From: a virus
Direction: 5' to 3' (one strand)
DNA length: 58,481 nucleotides
Virus record (IMG/VR): IMGVR_UViG_3300034004_000010
Span: 1-58,481 of that record
Position numbers and translations under genes: made by a program. Position 1 is the stretch's first letter. Each line of letters begins with the position of its first letter. Positions 47,091 to 54,197 of the stretch are shown piece by piece. The notes under the pieces are model-generated. The model made no database searches, was not told the origin of the DNA, and saw nothing but the letters and a program-made list of their open reading frames with translations.

Positions 47091-48171
47091 AGAGGCCGAG
47101 CTTCGTGGCCGCGTTGTGCTTCCACACGCCGGCCTCTTCGCGGTAGCCGCGCATCACGTTCGGCGACTTCCACCCGCCCTGCTGCATGATGTCCATCTCG
47201 GACACCTCCTGCGCGTACGCCTCGGTGGCGAACCCGCGGCGGCCGGAGTGCCCACCCCAGTCCCCGGCGAGGCCAGCGGCAGCGGCGCGGCGCTTCACGA
47301 CCTCCGCGACGTCGCGGCCATCCAGCCTGCGCGGCTGGCCCCCGAGGGCCTTGAGGTTGCCCCACTGGTCCATCGACGGGAACGCGGGCCCCTCCGTGAC
47401 GCCGTAGACCTTGAGCCACGCCAGCCACGACCTCACAGGGCACGTGGCCATGTGTGAGCCGTAGGGGAGACCCTTCGTCTTCCCCTCGCCGGTCTGGTCC
47501 GTTTTCGACCGGCCCAGGACCACCTCGAGCCCGTCCTCGACGACGGTGAAGTCGGTGATGTCGAGGGCGGCGACCTCGGAGCGGCGGAACGCTCCGGAGA
47601 ACAGGACCAGCAGCAGCGCCCGATCCCGAACGTCGAGCGGGTCGCTGGCGAACGTGGCGAGGATGCGGCGAAGGTCCTTGGTCCGCATGGCCTTCTTCTT
47701 GCGCTTGCGCCTACCAGCGTCGGCCTGCGCCTTGCGGATGCCGGTGAGGACGGACACCACCTGCTCGGCCCACACGATCTGCCTGTGGGCGGTGACGCCG
47801 GCGTGGGCGTAGCCGACGCTGATGCTGGACAGCTTCTTCGTCAGCGTGGACGCCGCCAGCCCGGGCCGGTCGCCGTTCGGCTCGGCGAGGGCGGTGAGGT
47901 AGAGGCGGATCGTCTCGGACACGTACTGCGCGGGGGTCGCGCCCTCGCTGGTGGCGTCGTCCGGGCTGGGGAACACGGTTCGGGCGTGCTTGCCGCACCA
48001 CTCGACGTACAGCTTCCAGTCCGTCTCGTACACCCGCCACGTTGACGCCTTGCGCGAGTTGTCGGCGTGCTCGTCGGCCTTCGCCTTGAGCTCGGCGAGG
48101 ATCAGGGCGGCGTCGGGGCGGACGGGGGAGAGGGTGACCGGGGACGCCGTGGCGAGGTCGGTGGAGGTCAT
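47089..48171 (-). CDS. Tyrosine recombinase/integrase
   Basis: 360-aa site-specific recombinase. N-terminal SAM-like core-binding domain (about 35-150), then a basic linker (RRKRKKK) and the catalytic domain with Arg197 (AFRRSEV), Lys223 (GRSKTDQ), His308-x2-Arg311 (GGHSGRRGFATE), Trp334 (GGWKSP) and nucleophile Tyr343 (VMRGY). All catalytic positions are intact. It is the second integrase in this genome and lies within the plasmid-like leftward arm. It could integrate that arm, act as a resolvase for multimers or provide an alternative attachment system. ATG overlaps the upstream stop. Confidence 0.93.
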   Translation of the reverse strand: MTSTDLATASPVTLSPVRPDAALILAELKAKADEHADNSRKASTWRVYETDWKLYVEWCGKHARTVFPSPDDATSEGATPAQYVSETIRLYLTALAEPNGDRPGLAASTLTKKLSSISVGYAHAGVTAHRQIVWAEQVVSVLTGIRKAQADAGRRKRKKKAMRTKDLRRILATFASDPLDVRDRALLLVLFSGAFRRSEVAALDITDFTVVEDGLEVVLGRSKTDQTGEGKTKGLPYGSHMATCPVRSWLAWLKVYGVTEGPAFPSMDQWGNLKALGGQPRRLDGRDVAEVVKRRAAAAGLAGDWGGHSGRRGFATEAYAQEVSEMDIMQQGGWKSPNVMRGYREEAGVWKHNAATKLGL

Positions 48172-48419
48172 GGCGCCAGCCTCGGCAGGCCGTCGGGTCC
48201 GAGGTCGAGCGGCCTGTCGGAGAACTCAACGTCTCGCTCACGGATCAGGCGCCACAGCCATAGCGCGTCATCGTGCGCGACATGCGCTCCGGCGGTCGGT
48301 TGGACGATCAGGCGCGTGGGCTGCCCGTCTCCATCGACAACGGCGTCGACCCTGACGCCCCAGGCCGTCCGAGCCGGACTCCCGTGATCGGGGTCGCAAT
48401 GAGGGCAGGTGCTGGTCAT
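48168..48419 (-). CDS. Small protein with N-terminal CPHC motif (83 aa)
   Basis: Starts TSTCPHCDPDHG, a likely metal-binding turn, followed by a beta region and a helix with WLWRLIRERDVEF. ATGA overlaps at both ends, directly before the tyrosine integrase; such a small partner could be a directionality factor, though no HTH is seen. Confidence 0.5.
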   Translation of the reverse strand: MTSTCPHCDPDHGSPARTAWGVRVDAVVDGDGQPTRLIVQPTAGAHVAHDDALWLWRLIRERDVEFSDRPLDLGPDGLPRLAP

Positions 48420-48649
48420 CGCGCGATGTGCTCGATGCGGCCGGGGTGGATCCACATGGGGGTGGCGGCGCCATCCCAGAGGACGTAAACGGAGGCGCAC
48501 CACAGAGGCGGGCTCTGAACAGTCCCAGTCGTGCAGTCACCGAAGAAGGCGGTCCAGACGCGCTGACCGGGTTGGAAGGCGTCGGTGGGCAGGCAGTCGG
48601 CGATGCCAGTGCTGCCGTCATCGTGCGTGACGAAGCGGAGGGCGGTCAT
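48416..48649 (-). CDS. Small beta-rich protein (77 aa)
   Basis: Predicted SH3-like beta barrel (RVWTAFFGDCTTGTVQSPPL, VYVLWDGAATPMWIHPGRIE). ATG at 48649 overlaps the previous gene's stop. Function unknown. Confidence 0.5.
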   Translation of the reverse strand: MTALRFVTHDDGSTGIADCLPTDAFQPGQRVWTAFFGDCTTGTVQSPPLWCASVYVLWDGAATPMWIHPGRIEHIAR

Positions 48650-48825
48650 GACTGCCGCCCCAGGCGGCAAGCCCGCTCAGCCCAGTCGACGACGCGAGCG
48701 GCTATGAAGAACGCGGGGCGCAGAGGTAGTTCCAGCCGGGTGCCTCGTGCAGCCATCTCGGAACGGTCGAGAGCGGAGTCGACGGCGTACTCGATCCGCT
48801 GGGCGACAGTGGGAGTCTCGCTCAC
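48646..48825 (-). CDS. Small helical protein (59 aa), first gene of integrase operon
   Basis: GTG 48825 has a GGAG site 7 bp upstream. The sequence VSETPTVAQRIEYAVDSALD then an amphipathic helix with RPAFFIAARVVDWAERACR. Its stop overlaps the next ATG. It is directly downstream of a promoter with a palindromic operator. Confidence 0.5.
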   Translation of the reverse strand: MSETPTVAQRIEYAVDSALDRSEMAARGTRLELPLRPAFFIAARVVDWAERACRLGRQS

Positions 48826-48879
48826 GGTGTGTCTCCTGTCGGTGGCGTTCAGTGACTGGCGTTCCTGCTGGTCCCCGCT

Positions 48880-48907
48880 ATCTTACCACTGAGAATGGAA
48901 TATTCTC
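48880..48907 (-). promoter_or_regulatory. Extended -10 promoter with 17-bp palindromic operator
   Basis: On the minus strand an extended -10 (TGG-TAAGAT, 48888-48880) is preceded by a perfect-arm palindrome GAGAAT-n5-ATTCTC (48891-48907) over the -35 position. This AT-rich island is unusual for the region. It should drive the integrase operon and be repressible. Confidence 0.5.
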
Positions 48908-48921
48908 GGGGGTTAGCAAGA

Positions 48922-49125
48922 TCAGCAGACGGACGTGACGACGCCCCGGATCGACGGCTCCACCACGACCGCACCCCAACGCCACTCCGCGCGGAACGCT
49001 CGCTCCCGCGCCGCGAGGTCGCGGTCCTGCTCACACAGGAGCGCCAGCACGGCGCGCACCTCCTCGGCTGCGACCTCGTCGCCAGCCTTGGCCTTGCGGA
49101 TCAGATCCAGCAGGATCGCGCTCAC
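48922..49125 (-). CDS. Small helical protein (67 aa)
   Basis: GTG with AAGGAG 7 bp upstream. Helical, heptad-like (LIRKAKAGDEVAAEEVRAVL, then a CEQDRDLAARER segment). A CGAAAC-gcta-GTTTCG hairpin (49144-49159) lies just upstream of its ribosome site. Last gene before the integrase operon promoter. Function unknown. Confidence 0.5.
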   Translation of the reverse strand: MSAILLDLIRKAKAGDEVAAEEVRAVLALLCEQDRDLAARERAFRAEWRWGAVVVEPSIRGVVTSVC

Positions 49126-49173
49126 GTCAGGTCTCCTTGATCACGAAACGCTAGTTTCGGGCGGTCGGTGGTG

Positions 49174-49434
49174 TCAGAACATGGCGAGAACGTCGGGCGC
49201 CTCGCCTGCACCGGCCCCCTGGCACTGCGCACGTAGCGCCCCGCGATGCAGGTACTCATGCGGCCCGTGATCCCCGCTCTCGCCGCACTCCTGCGGCCGG
49301 TAGTGCGTGGCGAGCATGTTCCCGGCCACGAGCATCCGGTACACGGCGTCGGCGCGGCGCTCAGTGCCCAACTCGGCACTGTCCTCCAGGGCCTTCTGGA
49401 TGACCGCCTTCACGTACTCCTCTGGCCGACTCAC
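49174..49434 (-). CDS. Hypothetical protein (86 aa)
   Basis: GTG overlaps the stop of the Cys-rich mini-gene upstream. Helical N-terminus (EEYVKAVIQKALEDSAELGT) with two Cys (ECGES, AQCQG) near the end. Function unknown. Confidence 0.5.
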   Translation of the reverse strand: MSRPEEYVKAVIQKALEDSAELGTERRADAVYRMLVAGNMLATHYRPQECGESGDHGPHEYLHRGALRAQCQGAGAGEAPDVLAMF

Positions 49435-49547
49435 GCGAGTCGCCCGGGGTCGAGGACTCCGCCGTCGCAGCGGCATCCGCCGTGCGTCCCGCAGTCGCCG
49501 CAGCATCGCGGGTCGGTGTGGCAGTCGTGGGTCTCGGTCTGGCTCAC
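49431..49547 (-). CDS. Cys-rich microprotein (38 aa)
   Basis: Starts at GTG 49547 with a perfect AGGAGG site. HDCHTDPRCCGDCGTHGGCR contains five Cys and three His in 20 residues, sufficient for a small zinc knuckle. Its start overlaps the upstream stop and its stop overlaps the downstream GTG, strongly supporting translation. Confidence 0.55.
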   Translation of the reverse strand: MSQTETHDCHTDPRCCGDCGTHGGCRCDGGVLDPGRLA

Positions 49548-49759
49548 GTCGTCCTCCTGTCGTCGGCCCGCTCGGCGGGCACTCTCTCCGTCGGTGTCTC
49601 GCACGGCGTGTCCGTGGACTTCCGCACCAAGTCCAGGGCGTGGCGTATCGCCTCCAGGTACCCCTGGAGGTACGGCCCGTCTACCGCAGCCTTGGCCTCG
49701 GCGGCGTGCTCGTTGAGGTGCTCAAGTTGGGCGATGATGCGGGCCTGGATGTCGCTCAC
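49544..49759 (-). CDS. Small helical protein (71 aa)
   Basis: GTG 49759 follows GGCGGAG. Coiled-coil-like helix (IQARIIAQLEHLNEHAAEAK) and a second helix (LQGYLEAIRHALDLVRK). Overlaps neighbours by 4 bp at both ends. Unknown function. Confidence 0.5.
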   Translation of the reverse strand: MSDIQARIIAQLEHLNEHAAEAKAAVDGPYLQGYLEAIRHALDLVRKSTDTPCETPTERVPAERADDRRTT

Positions 49760-49938
49760 GCGCTCTCCGCCCTCTCGTCGTCCCCTACTGACGCCAGCAG
49801 CCCCGCCTCGGCGAGCATGTCGGCCTGGTGCTCGGGGTGGTCGCACAGGCAGATGGCGCGGACCCCGGCCTGGTCGCCGGCGCGGACCCGGGCGAGGGCG
49901 TGGTCAGCGAGGACCAGGGCCGCCGGGCGGGCGGTCAC
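49756..49938 (-). CDS. Small protein with CLC-x-H motif (60 aa)
   Basis: Helical, with ICLCDHPEHQADMLAEAGLL. GTG 49938 is 4 bp after GGGGAGG and overlaps the preceding gene's stop. Function unknown. Confidence 0.45.
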   Translation of the reverse strand: MTARPAALVLADHALARVRAGDQAGVRAICLCDHPEHQADMLAEAGLLASVGDDERAESA

Positions 49939-50159
49939 ACATCCTCCCCAGCGTCGAGCTGCCGCTGCGTCCACCACGTCATCGCGTGGCCGTGACAGCA
50001 CGTCGGCCAGCCGATAGCCATGTAGCGGCCGAGAGGCTTCTCCTCCCGCCTGCACGTAGCGCAGCGCAGGACGCCGCCGAACCTGCTGACGACGTCGCCG
50101 CCGATGCGTTCAGGCAGAGTTGAGAGTTGCGCCGCTCGGACTGCCAGGTTCTCGCTCAT
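49935..50159 (-). CDS. Small zinc-binding protein (74 aa)
   Basis: ATG 50159 with GGGGAGGA upstream. CATC ... CCHGH pattern (LRCATCRREEKP, then PTCCHGHAMTWW) predicts a zinc knuckle in the C-terminal half. Part of the overlapped cluster downstream of the DUF2637-like gene. Confidence 0.5.
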   Translation of the reverse strand: MSENLAVRAAQLSTLPERIGGDVVSRFGGVLRCATCRREEKPLGRYMAIGWPTCCHGHAMTWWTQRQLDAGEDV

Positions 50160-50275
50160 TCGTCCTCCCCGATCTCGTCTCGTGCGCGGTCCAGGCACAG
50201 GCAGCCGTCGGGATGCGGCCGGGCGTAGTCGGCGCGGCGGGCCGCAGCCCACTCCTCACGCTCCCAGGTGGTCAT
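50156..50275 (-). CDS. Microprotein (39 aa)
   Basis: ATG 50275 with CCGAGGAG site; TTWEREEWAAARRADYARPH then GCLCLDRARDE. Two Cys separated by one residue. Stop overlaps the next ATG (ATGA), supporting it as a real coupled gene. Confidence 0.45.
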   Translation of the reverse strand: MTTWEREEWAAARRADYARPHPDGCLCLDRARDEIGEDE

Positions 50276-50290
50276 GTCTACTCCTCGGGA

Positions 50291-50401
50291 CTAGCGGCGC
50301 GATCGGTGTACGCACCGGTCGACGTGGATGTCGTAGGCCATGCGATTGCGGAACGACGAGGCGCAGTACTCGCAGCGCCACACGTAGATCCGTCGCCTCA
50401 T
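50291..50401 (-). CDS. Mini zinc finger, C-x2-C-x12-H-x3-C (36 aa)
   Basis: Almost the whole protein is one finger: C-E-Y-C, twelve residues, His, three residues, Cys. Spacing is identical to the finger encoded at 56554-56718. AGAGGAGG site before ATG 50401. Such single-finger proteins are commonly DNA- or protein-binding. Confidence 0.6.
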   Translation of the reverse strand: MRRRIYVWRCEYCASSFRNRMAYDIHVDRCVHRSRR

Positions 50402-50412
50402 GCCGTCCTCCT

Positions 50413-51252
50413 CTACTGTCCGCCTGCGACGACGCGCAGGGTCGGGTTCTTGGCGGCACGGATGGCGTCCTTGACGCGGCCGGTGTTGCCGACGGACCAC
50501 CCGGCGTCCTTGATGGCGGTCGTGACGGTGGTGTACCCAGCGTCGGGACTGTCGGCGAGGGCGGCGCGGATGATGCGGTCGAGCTCGGTGTCGGGCACCG
50601 TCACAGGCGGGGGCGGACTCTGCCGGCCCTTGAGTGCAGCGATGGCGTCCGCGACGGCCTTGGCGCGGAGCGCTTCCTGCTCAGCGAGAACAGCCGCGAC
50701 GGCGGCATCGACGGCGCGGTGCGTCTCATCCTCGGCCTGGCGCAGGCGCTCGACGGCTTCGTCGAGCGCCGCCTGCAGTTCCGCAGTCCCATCCGTTGTC
50801 GTCTCTGCCTGGGCCGTGTCTGTGGCACCCTCCCCGGCGAGGTGCCACAGCAGGGACGCCGCGCCGAGAACCAGCACCGGCAGGCAGGACACGGCCACCA
50901 CCACCCACGGCGGAGCGGACGCGATCCCCCCCGCCGCCATCAGGTGGTACGCGGCCTGCCCGAACATGCCAAGGGCCAGAGCCGCCCCGCTCGAGGCCCA
51001 TGCGAACCCACGGGCCCGATCAGTGAGGCGCTCCGAGCTGGTGGCGACATAGAGGGCGTAGATGGCGTACGCCTCCACGCCGATCGGCAGCGTGATCGCT
51101 GTGTTCAGGGCGACGTTGTCGGCGATGCCAGGGAACGGCTTCACGACACCGAACCCCGTGAGGGAGCCGAGGCCCACCCACCCCGACCACGTGGACGCAC
51201 CTGCCGCCGCGCCGATGACGATCAGCGGCCACCTCTTGCGCGCGGGACTCAT
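50413..51252 (-). CDS. DUF2637-like four-helix membrane protein
   Basis: 279 aa. The first 130 residues hold four membrane segments (WPLIVIGAAAGASTWSGWVG; LNTAITLPIGVEAYAIYALY; GFAWASSGAALALGMFG; WVVVAVSCLPVLVLGAASLL). This pattern is typical of the DUF2637 proteins found on Streptomyces plasmids and integrative elements next to tra genes. A cytoplasmic coiled coil (about 155-225) and a basic C-terminal winged-helix-like region (YTTVTTAIKDAGWSVGNTGR) follow. Its ATG overlaps the FtsK/TraB-like stop, so the two are co-translated and probably act together at the membrane. Confidence 0.75.
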   Translation of the reverse strand: MSPARKRWPLIVIGAAAGASTWSGWVGLGSLTGFGVVKPFPGIADNVALNTAITLPIGVEAYAIYALYVATSSERLTDRARGFAWASSGAALALGMFGQAAYHLMAAGGIASAPPWVVVAVSCLPVLVLGAASLLWHLAGEGATDTAQAETTTDGTAELQAALDEAVERLRQAEDETHRAVDAAVAAVLAEQEALRAKAVADAIAALKGRQSPPPPVTVPDTELDRIIRAALADSPDAGYTTVTTAIKDAGWSVGNTGRVKDAIRAAKNPTLRVVAGGQ

Positions 51253-53231
51253 GCCGCCGCCACCGTCCAGCCGGGCTCGCCCTTTGGGGTGGTCGCACGC
51301 TTCACGGCCTTGCCCTCCATCTCCTTGAGCAGCCCACTGACATAGGTGGGGTTCTGTCCGATCCTGTCGGCAATCTCCCCGCGAGTGAGTGCGTGACCCG
51401 CCGTGCGCAGCACATCGGGGATGAGTTCGCGGGCCGTGCGCCCCCCGCTCTGGGGGGGGACGAGGGCGAGGCGGCGGGGCTCCTCGACGTGAACGCCGGC
51501 AGCGACCTCGACGACCTCGCGGATCGGCTCCGCGGCTGGTGCGGCCTCGGGCTCGGCGTCCATGAACTCCGGCAGCCACCGCGCCACGATCGCCTCGTCG
51601 TCCGGGTGCAGCTTCGCCACCCGCGTCTCCGCCAGCCAGTCCTCCACCGTTCCGTGCGGCGCGGCGAAGTCCATGAACTCCAGCTCATCGCGGGTCGGCA
51701 GCATCCTCGCCCGCATCGGCACCAGCGGCACCGCATGCAGGGACGACTTGATGAACCACCAGCCAGCGGCAGCGGGCAGCCTCGTGGGGTCCACGTCGAA
51801 CCCCTGGGTGGCGTCCCTGGCGGCCTGGGCGTCGGCGTACCGGCCGATGTAGACGGTGCCGTTGCCGCGCAGGTCGTTACGGAACGCCGTGGAACCGAGG
51901 GACTCCCCGTCGCCCTTCTGGGTGTTCAGGATGAGGTTGCAGCCGAAGCTGGCGCCCTGGGAGGCGATGTCCTCGAGCTTGCCGATGACGGCCCGCCCCC
52001 AGACCTTGTTCATCTTCCGCATCTCGTCGATCATCGTGGCGAACAGGGGGTCCTGGTAGCCGTCGACCACTGCGTCCGGGTGGTAGAAGTTGCGCCCCGC
52101 CCGCCCGTACCTGCCGGCGCGGGCGGAGAACACCTCGTGGGACATCTCGACCACGCACCGCCACTGGTCGCGGGTCCACCCGTACACGTCAGCGCCGGCG
52201 CGCAGCTCGGGGACGCCGGCGCCGCCCTCGTGCTCGCCCTTGCAGTCAGCGATGGCGAGGAACGCCTGATCCCAGCGGGCCAGGGCCACGCCGAACTGGC
52301 GCATCACGATGCCCTTGCCGTGACGCGACGGCGCCAGGATGACGGCGTGCGCGGCGCCTGAGGGGCCACGGAGCGCGGCGAGAGCAGCACGCCCGTCGGC
52401 GGAGTCGGCGGACTCGAACGCGCCCCGCTCGGACACGTTCCCGTCGGACCAGTACCGCACCACGGACGCGTCGTGCCGGTCGGTGACGGCCACGAGGAAG
52501 TCGTTCGCGTCGCCCTCGGGGTCCGGGGAGATGGACACGGTCCCGCGGGGGCGGCACAGCAGCCGGCACGCCCGTTCCGATGCGCCTTCCACGCCGTCGT
52601 CGCCGTCGATGGGTGCGCGGAGGTGGAACCTGTCGGTGGCGGGGTCGTGGCGGAGCTCGGTGAGGGCGAGGGGCCCGGCCTTGGGGTGCTGGGCGACCTC
52701 CCACTCCCACTGCTCCACCAGCGGGTGGGCCTGGATGGGTTCGGGGCGGTCGTCGCGGAGCATCCACGCGCGGCCCTTCCAGAACGGCCACAGGGCGCCG
52801 ACGGTGACGGCGACCCAGAGGGCGGCCTGGACGCGCCAGTCGATGTCGGGGGTGGCGTCGAGCCACACCTGCCAGGCGGCGGCGGCAGCGCAGGCGCGGC
52901 GCAGGCGGGTCTGCTCGAGCGCGCTGATCCACCGCTTCGGTTCGCGCCACAGGTCGAACGCGAACCCCAGCGCCAGCCACACCCACGGCGTCCACCACGA
53001 CACGTAGCAGGCGGTGGCAGCGAAGTAGACGGGCCGCAGGTGGTAGCGGTAGCGGCCACGGGCGGTCTGGTTGCCCAGCCAGTACAGGGTCATCCCGGTG
53101 AGGGTGACGCCCTGGACGAGGGGCTTGAGGGTGGCGGTCCAGAACAGGAACCGCAGGACGGCGACGCCGGGGGCGCGGCCGGGCGGGGCGGGGGCGGGAG
53201 GCGCCGGGCGGGCGATCGTGACGAGCGGCAT
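51249..53231 (-). CDS. traB: FtsK/TraB-like DNA translocase
   Basis: 660 aa. N-terminal membrane segments (about 24-52, 68-92 and 133-152), then a RecA-like motor with the Walker A region APSRHGKG (300-307), Walker B ATMIDEM (398-404), an NTQKG sensor-like motif (436-440), and a C-terminal winged helix (about 595-660: ELIPDVLRTAGHALTRGEIA). This domain order equals that of actinobacterial conjugative translocases (TraB/TraSA), which move double-stranded DNA between mycelial cells and recognise clt repeats through the winged helix. The last Walker A residue is Gly rather than Ser/Thr. Virion packaging uses a separate terminase, so this is a plasmid-type function. Confidence 0.85.
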   Translation of the reverse strand: MPLVTIARPAPPAPAPPGRAPGVAVLRFLFWTATLKPLVQGVTLTGMTLYWLGNQTARGRYRYHLRPVYFAATACYVSWWTPWVWLALGFAFDLWREPKRWISALEQTRLRRACAAAAAWQVWLDATPDIDWRVQAALWVAVTVGALWPFWKGRAWMLRDDRPEPIQAHPLVEQWEWEVAQHPKAGPLALTELRHDPATDRFHLRAPIDGDDGVEGASERACRLLCRPRGTVSISPDPEGDANDFLVAVTDRHDASVVRYWSDGNVSERGAFESADSADGRAALAALRGPSGAAHAVILAPSRHGKGIVMRQFGVALARWDQAFLAIADCKGEHEGGAGVPELRAGADVYGWTRDQWRCVVEMSHEVFSARAGRYGRAGRNFYHPDAVVDGYQDPLFATMIDEMRKMNKVWGRAVIGKLEDIASQGASFGCNLILNTQKGDGESLGSTAFRNDLRGNGTVYIGRYADAQAARDATQGFDVDPTRLPAAAGWWFIKSSLHAVPLVPMRARMLPTRDELEFMDFAAPHGTVEDWLAETRVAKLHPDDEAIVARWLPEFMDAEPEAAPAAEPIREVVEVAAGVHVEEPRRLALVPPQSGGRTARELIPDVLRTAGHALTRGEIADRIGQNPTYVSGLLKEMEGKAVKRATTPKGEPGWTVAAA

Positions 53232-53241
53232 CGGTGCCTCC

Positions 53242-53276
53242 TTCAGGGGTTAGGTGAGGTTCAGGTGGGGTTCAGG
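53242..53276. repeat. TTCAGG direct repeats before the translocase gene
   Basis: TTCAGG at 53242-53247, 53260-53265 and 53271-53276, plus a degenerate TTAGG at 53250-53254, spaced about 8-11 bp in the same orientation (CCTGAA on the coding strand). The first copy overlaps the ribosome site of the translocase. Candidate operator or clt-type TraB recognition repeats. Confidence 0.45.
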
Positions 53277-53284
53277 GATGGGGT

Positions 53285-53318
53285 GGCCCGCCGAGCCGGG
53301 ACGGCGGCTCGGCGGGCC
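53285..53318 (-). terminator. Terminator upstream of the translocase gene
   Basis: GGCCCGCCGAGCC (53285-53297) and GGCTCGGCGGGCC (53306-53318) form a perfect 13-bp stem with an 8-nt loop, 17 bp after the stop at 53335. It separates the upstream membrane-protein cluster from the translocase. Confidence 0.8.
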
Positions 53319-53334
53319 CGATTGCCCGGCGAGG

Positions 53335-54192
53335 TCAGTCGCCGGACAGCTCTCGAGCGAGGTCAGCGACGTGCGTCGCGTGCTCGCGCAGCGCCTCCCC
53401 GTCCCGTGCGACCGCGGTGGCGGCCTCAACGAACGCGACAACCTCGCGATTCATGTCGCCGCCGAAGTCACGGACCACGTCCTGCAGCCCCGCGCACGCC
53501 TTGATGACCTGCACGAAGTCAGAGCCGTCGCCGAGGGCACTGATCTGCTCGGCGAACCTGCGCACGGACGCCAGGTCGCCGAACTCACCACCGCCCTGCG
53601 CGGGGCCGCCGACGTCGTGCCAACGGGAAGCGCTGGCCATCCCCGCCATCCGGCGCTCGTCCTCGCGGCTCTGCCAGACCTTGTCCGCGTCGTAACCCCT
53701 GCGCAGGAGGTCCTGGCGTTCTTCGGGCGTGAGGTTGGGGGTCTCGCCGCGCCCCCTCGAGCCACGCAGCGACGCGTTCGCCGCGCGCCAGTCTGCGGCT
53801 GCCCGCTCAGGGGTGTCGGGCCCGCTCATCCCGACGAGACGCGTGGTGCTGCCCGCAGGGATGGGCGGGGGTGGGGTGCTCGTGGTCATGTTGTCCTCAT
53901 CTCGTGTCGTTTCAAGGGTGCGGGTGGGCTGGGCTTCTCCGAGCGACTTGTGGTGTTCCGCGCACTCCACGCAGAGCCGGACCTGGGTCCAGTCCTTGTA
54001 GGTGATGTCGACGGTGGCCGGCTGCCAGCAGGACCCGCACCTGCAGAGCCCTGCCCGCGGCTCGTTGGGGTCGTAATTGGCCCGCAGATGGCGACGACAG
54101 ACCAGGCGGCCTTTGATCCAGAACTCGCCGAGGATGTCGGCGCCTGACGCGCAGTCCTGGCACCAGCCGAACTCCTCGGCATGCCTGTGCAT
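53335..54192 (-). CDS. Zinc-finger protein with helical C-terminal domain (285 aa)
   Basis: N-terminal 90 residues carry several Cys pairs (WCQDC, RLVCRRH, CRCGSC, LCVECAEHH), probably two zinc sites. A disordered Thr/Pro linker follows, then a helical domain whose end (VRRFAEQISALGDGSDF, then FVEAATAVARDGEALREHA) is homologous to the C-terminus of the adjacent 54198-55163 protein. An internal ATG at 53886 with GAGGA upstream could also produce the second part alone. Unknown function; possible transfer or spread accessory protein. Confidence 0.6.
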   Translation of the reverse strand: MHRHAEEFGWCQDCASGADILGEFWIKGRLVCRRHLRANYDPNEPRAGLCRCGSCWQPATVDITYKDWTQVRLCVECAEHHKSLGEAQPTRTLETTRDEDNMTTSTPPPPIPAGSTTRLVGMSGPDTPERAAADWRAANASLRGSRGRGETPNLTPEERQDLLRRGYDADKVWQSREDERRMAGMASASRWHDVGGPAQGGGEFGDLASVRRFAEQISALGDGSDFVQVIKACAGLQDVVRDFGGDMNREVVAFVEAATAVARDGEALREHATHVADLARELSGD

Positions 54193-54197
54193 GACCG

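Noticed and set aside
49170-49176. A further TGACACC copy (complement) near 49170 as part of the shared operator set
   Set aside because: It is isolated, overlaps a stop codon and has no partner repeats, so chance is more likely.
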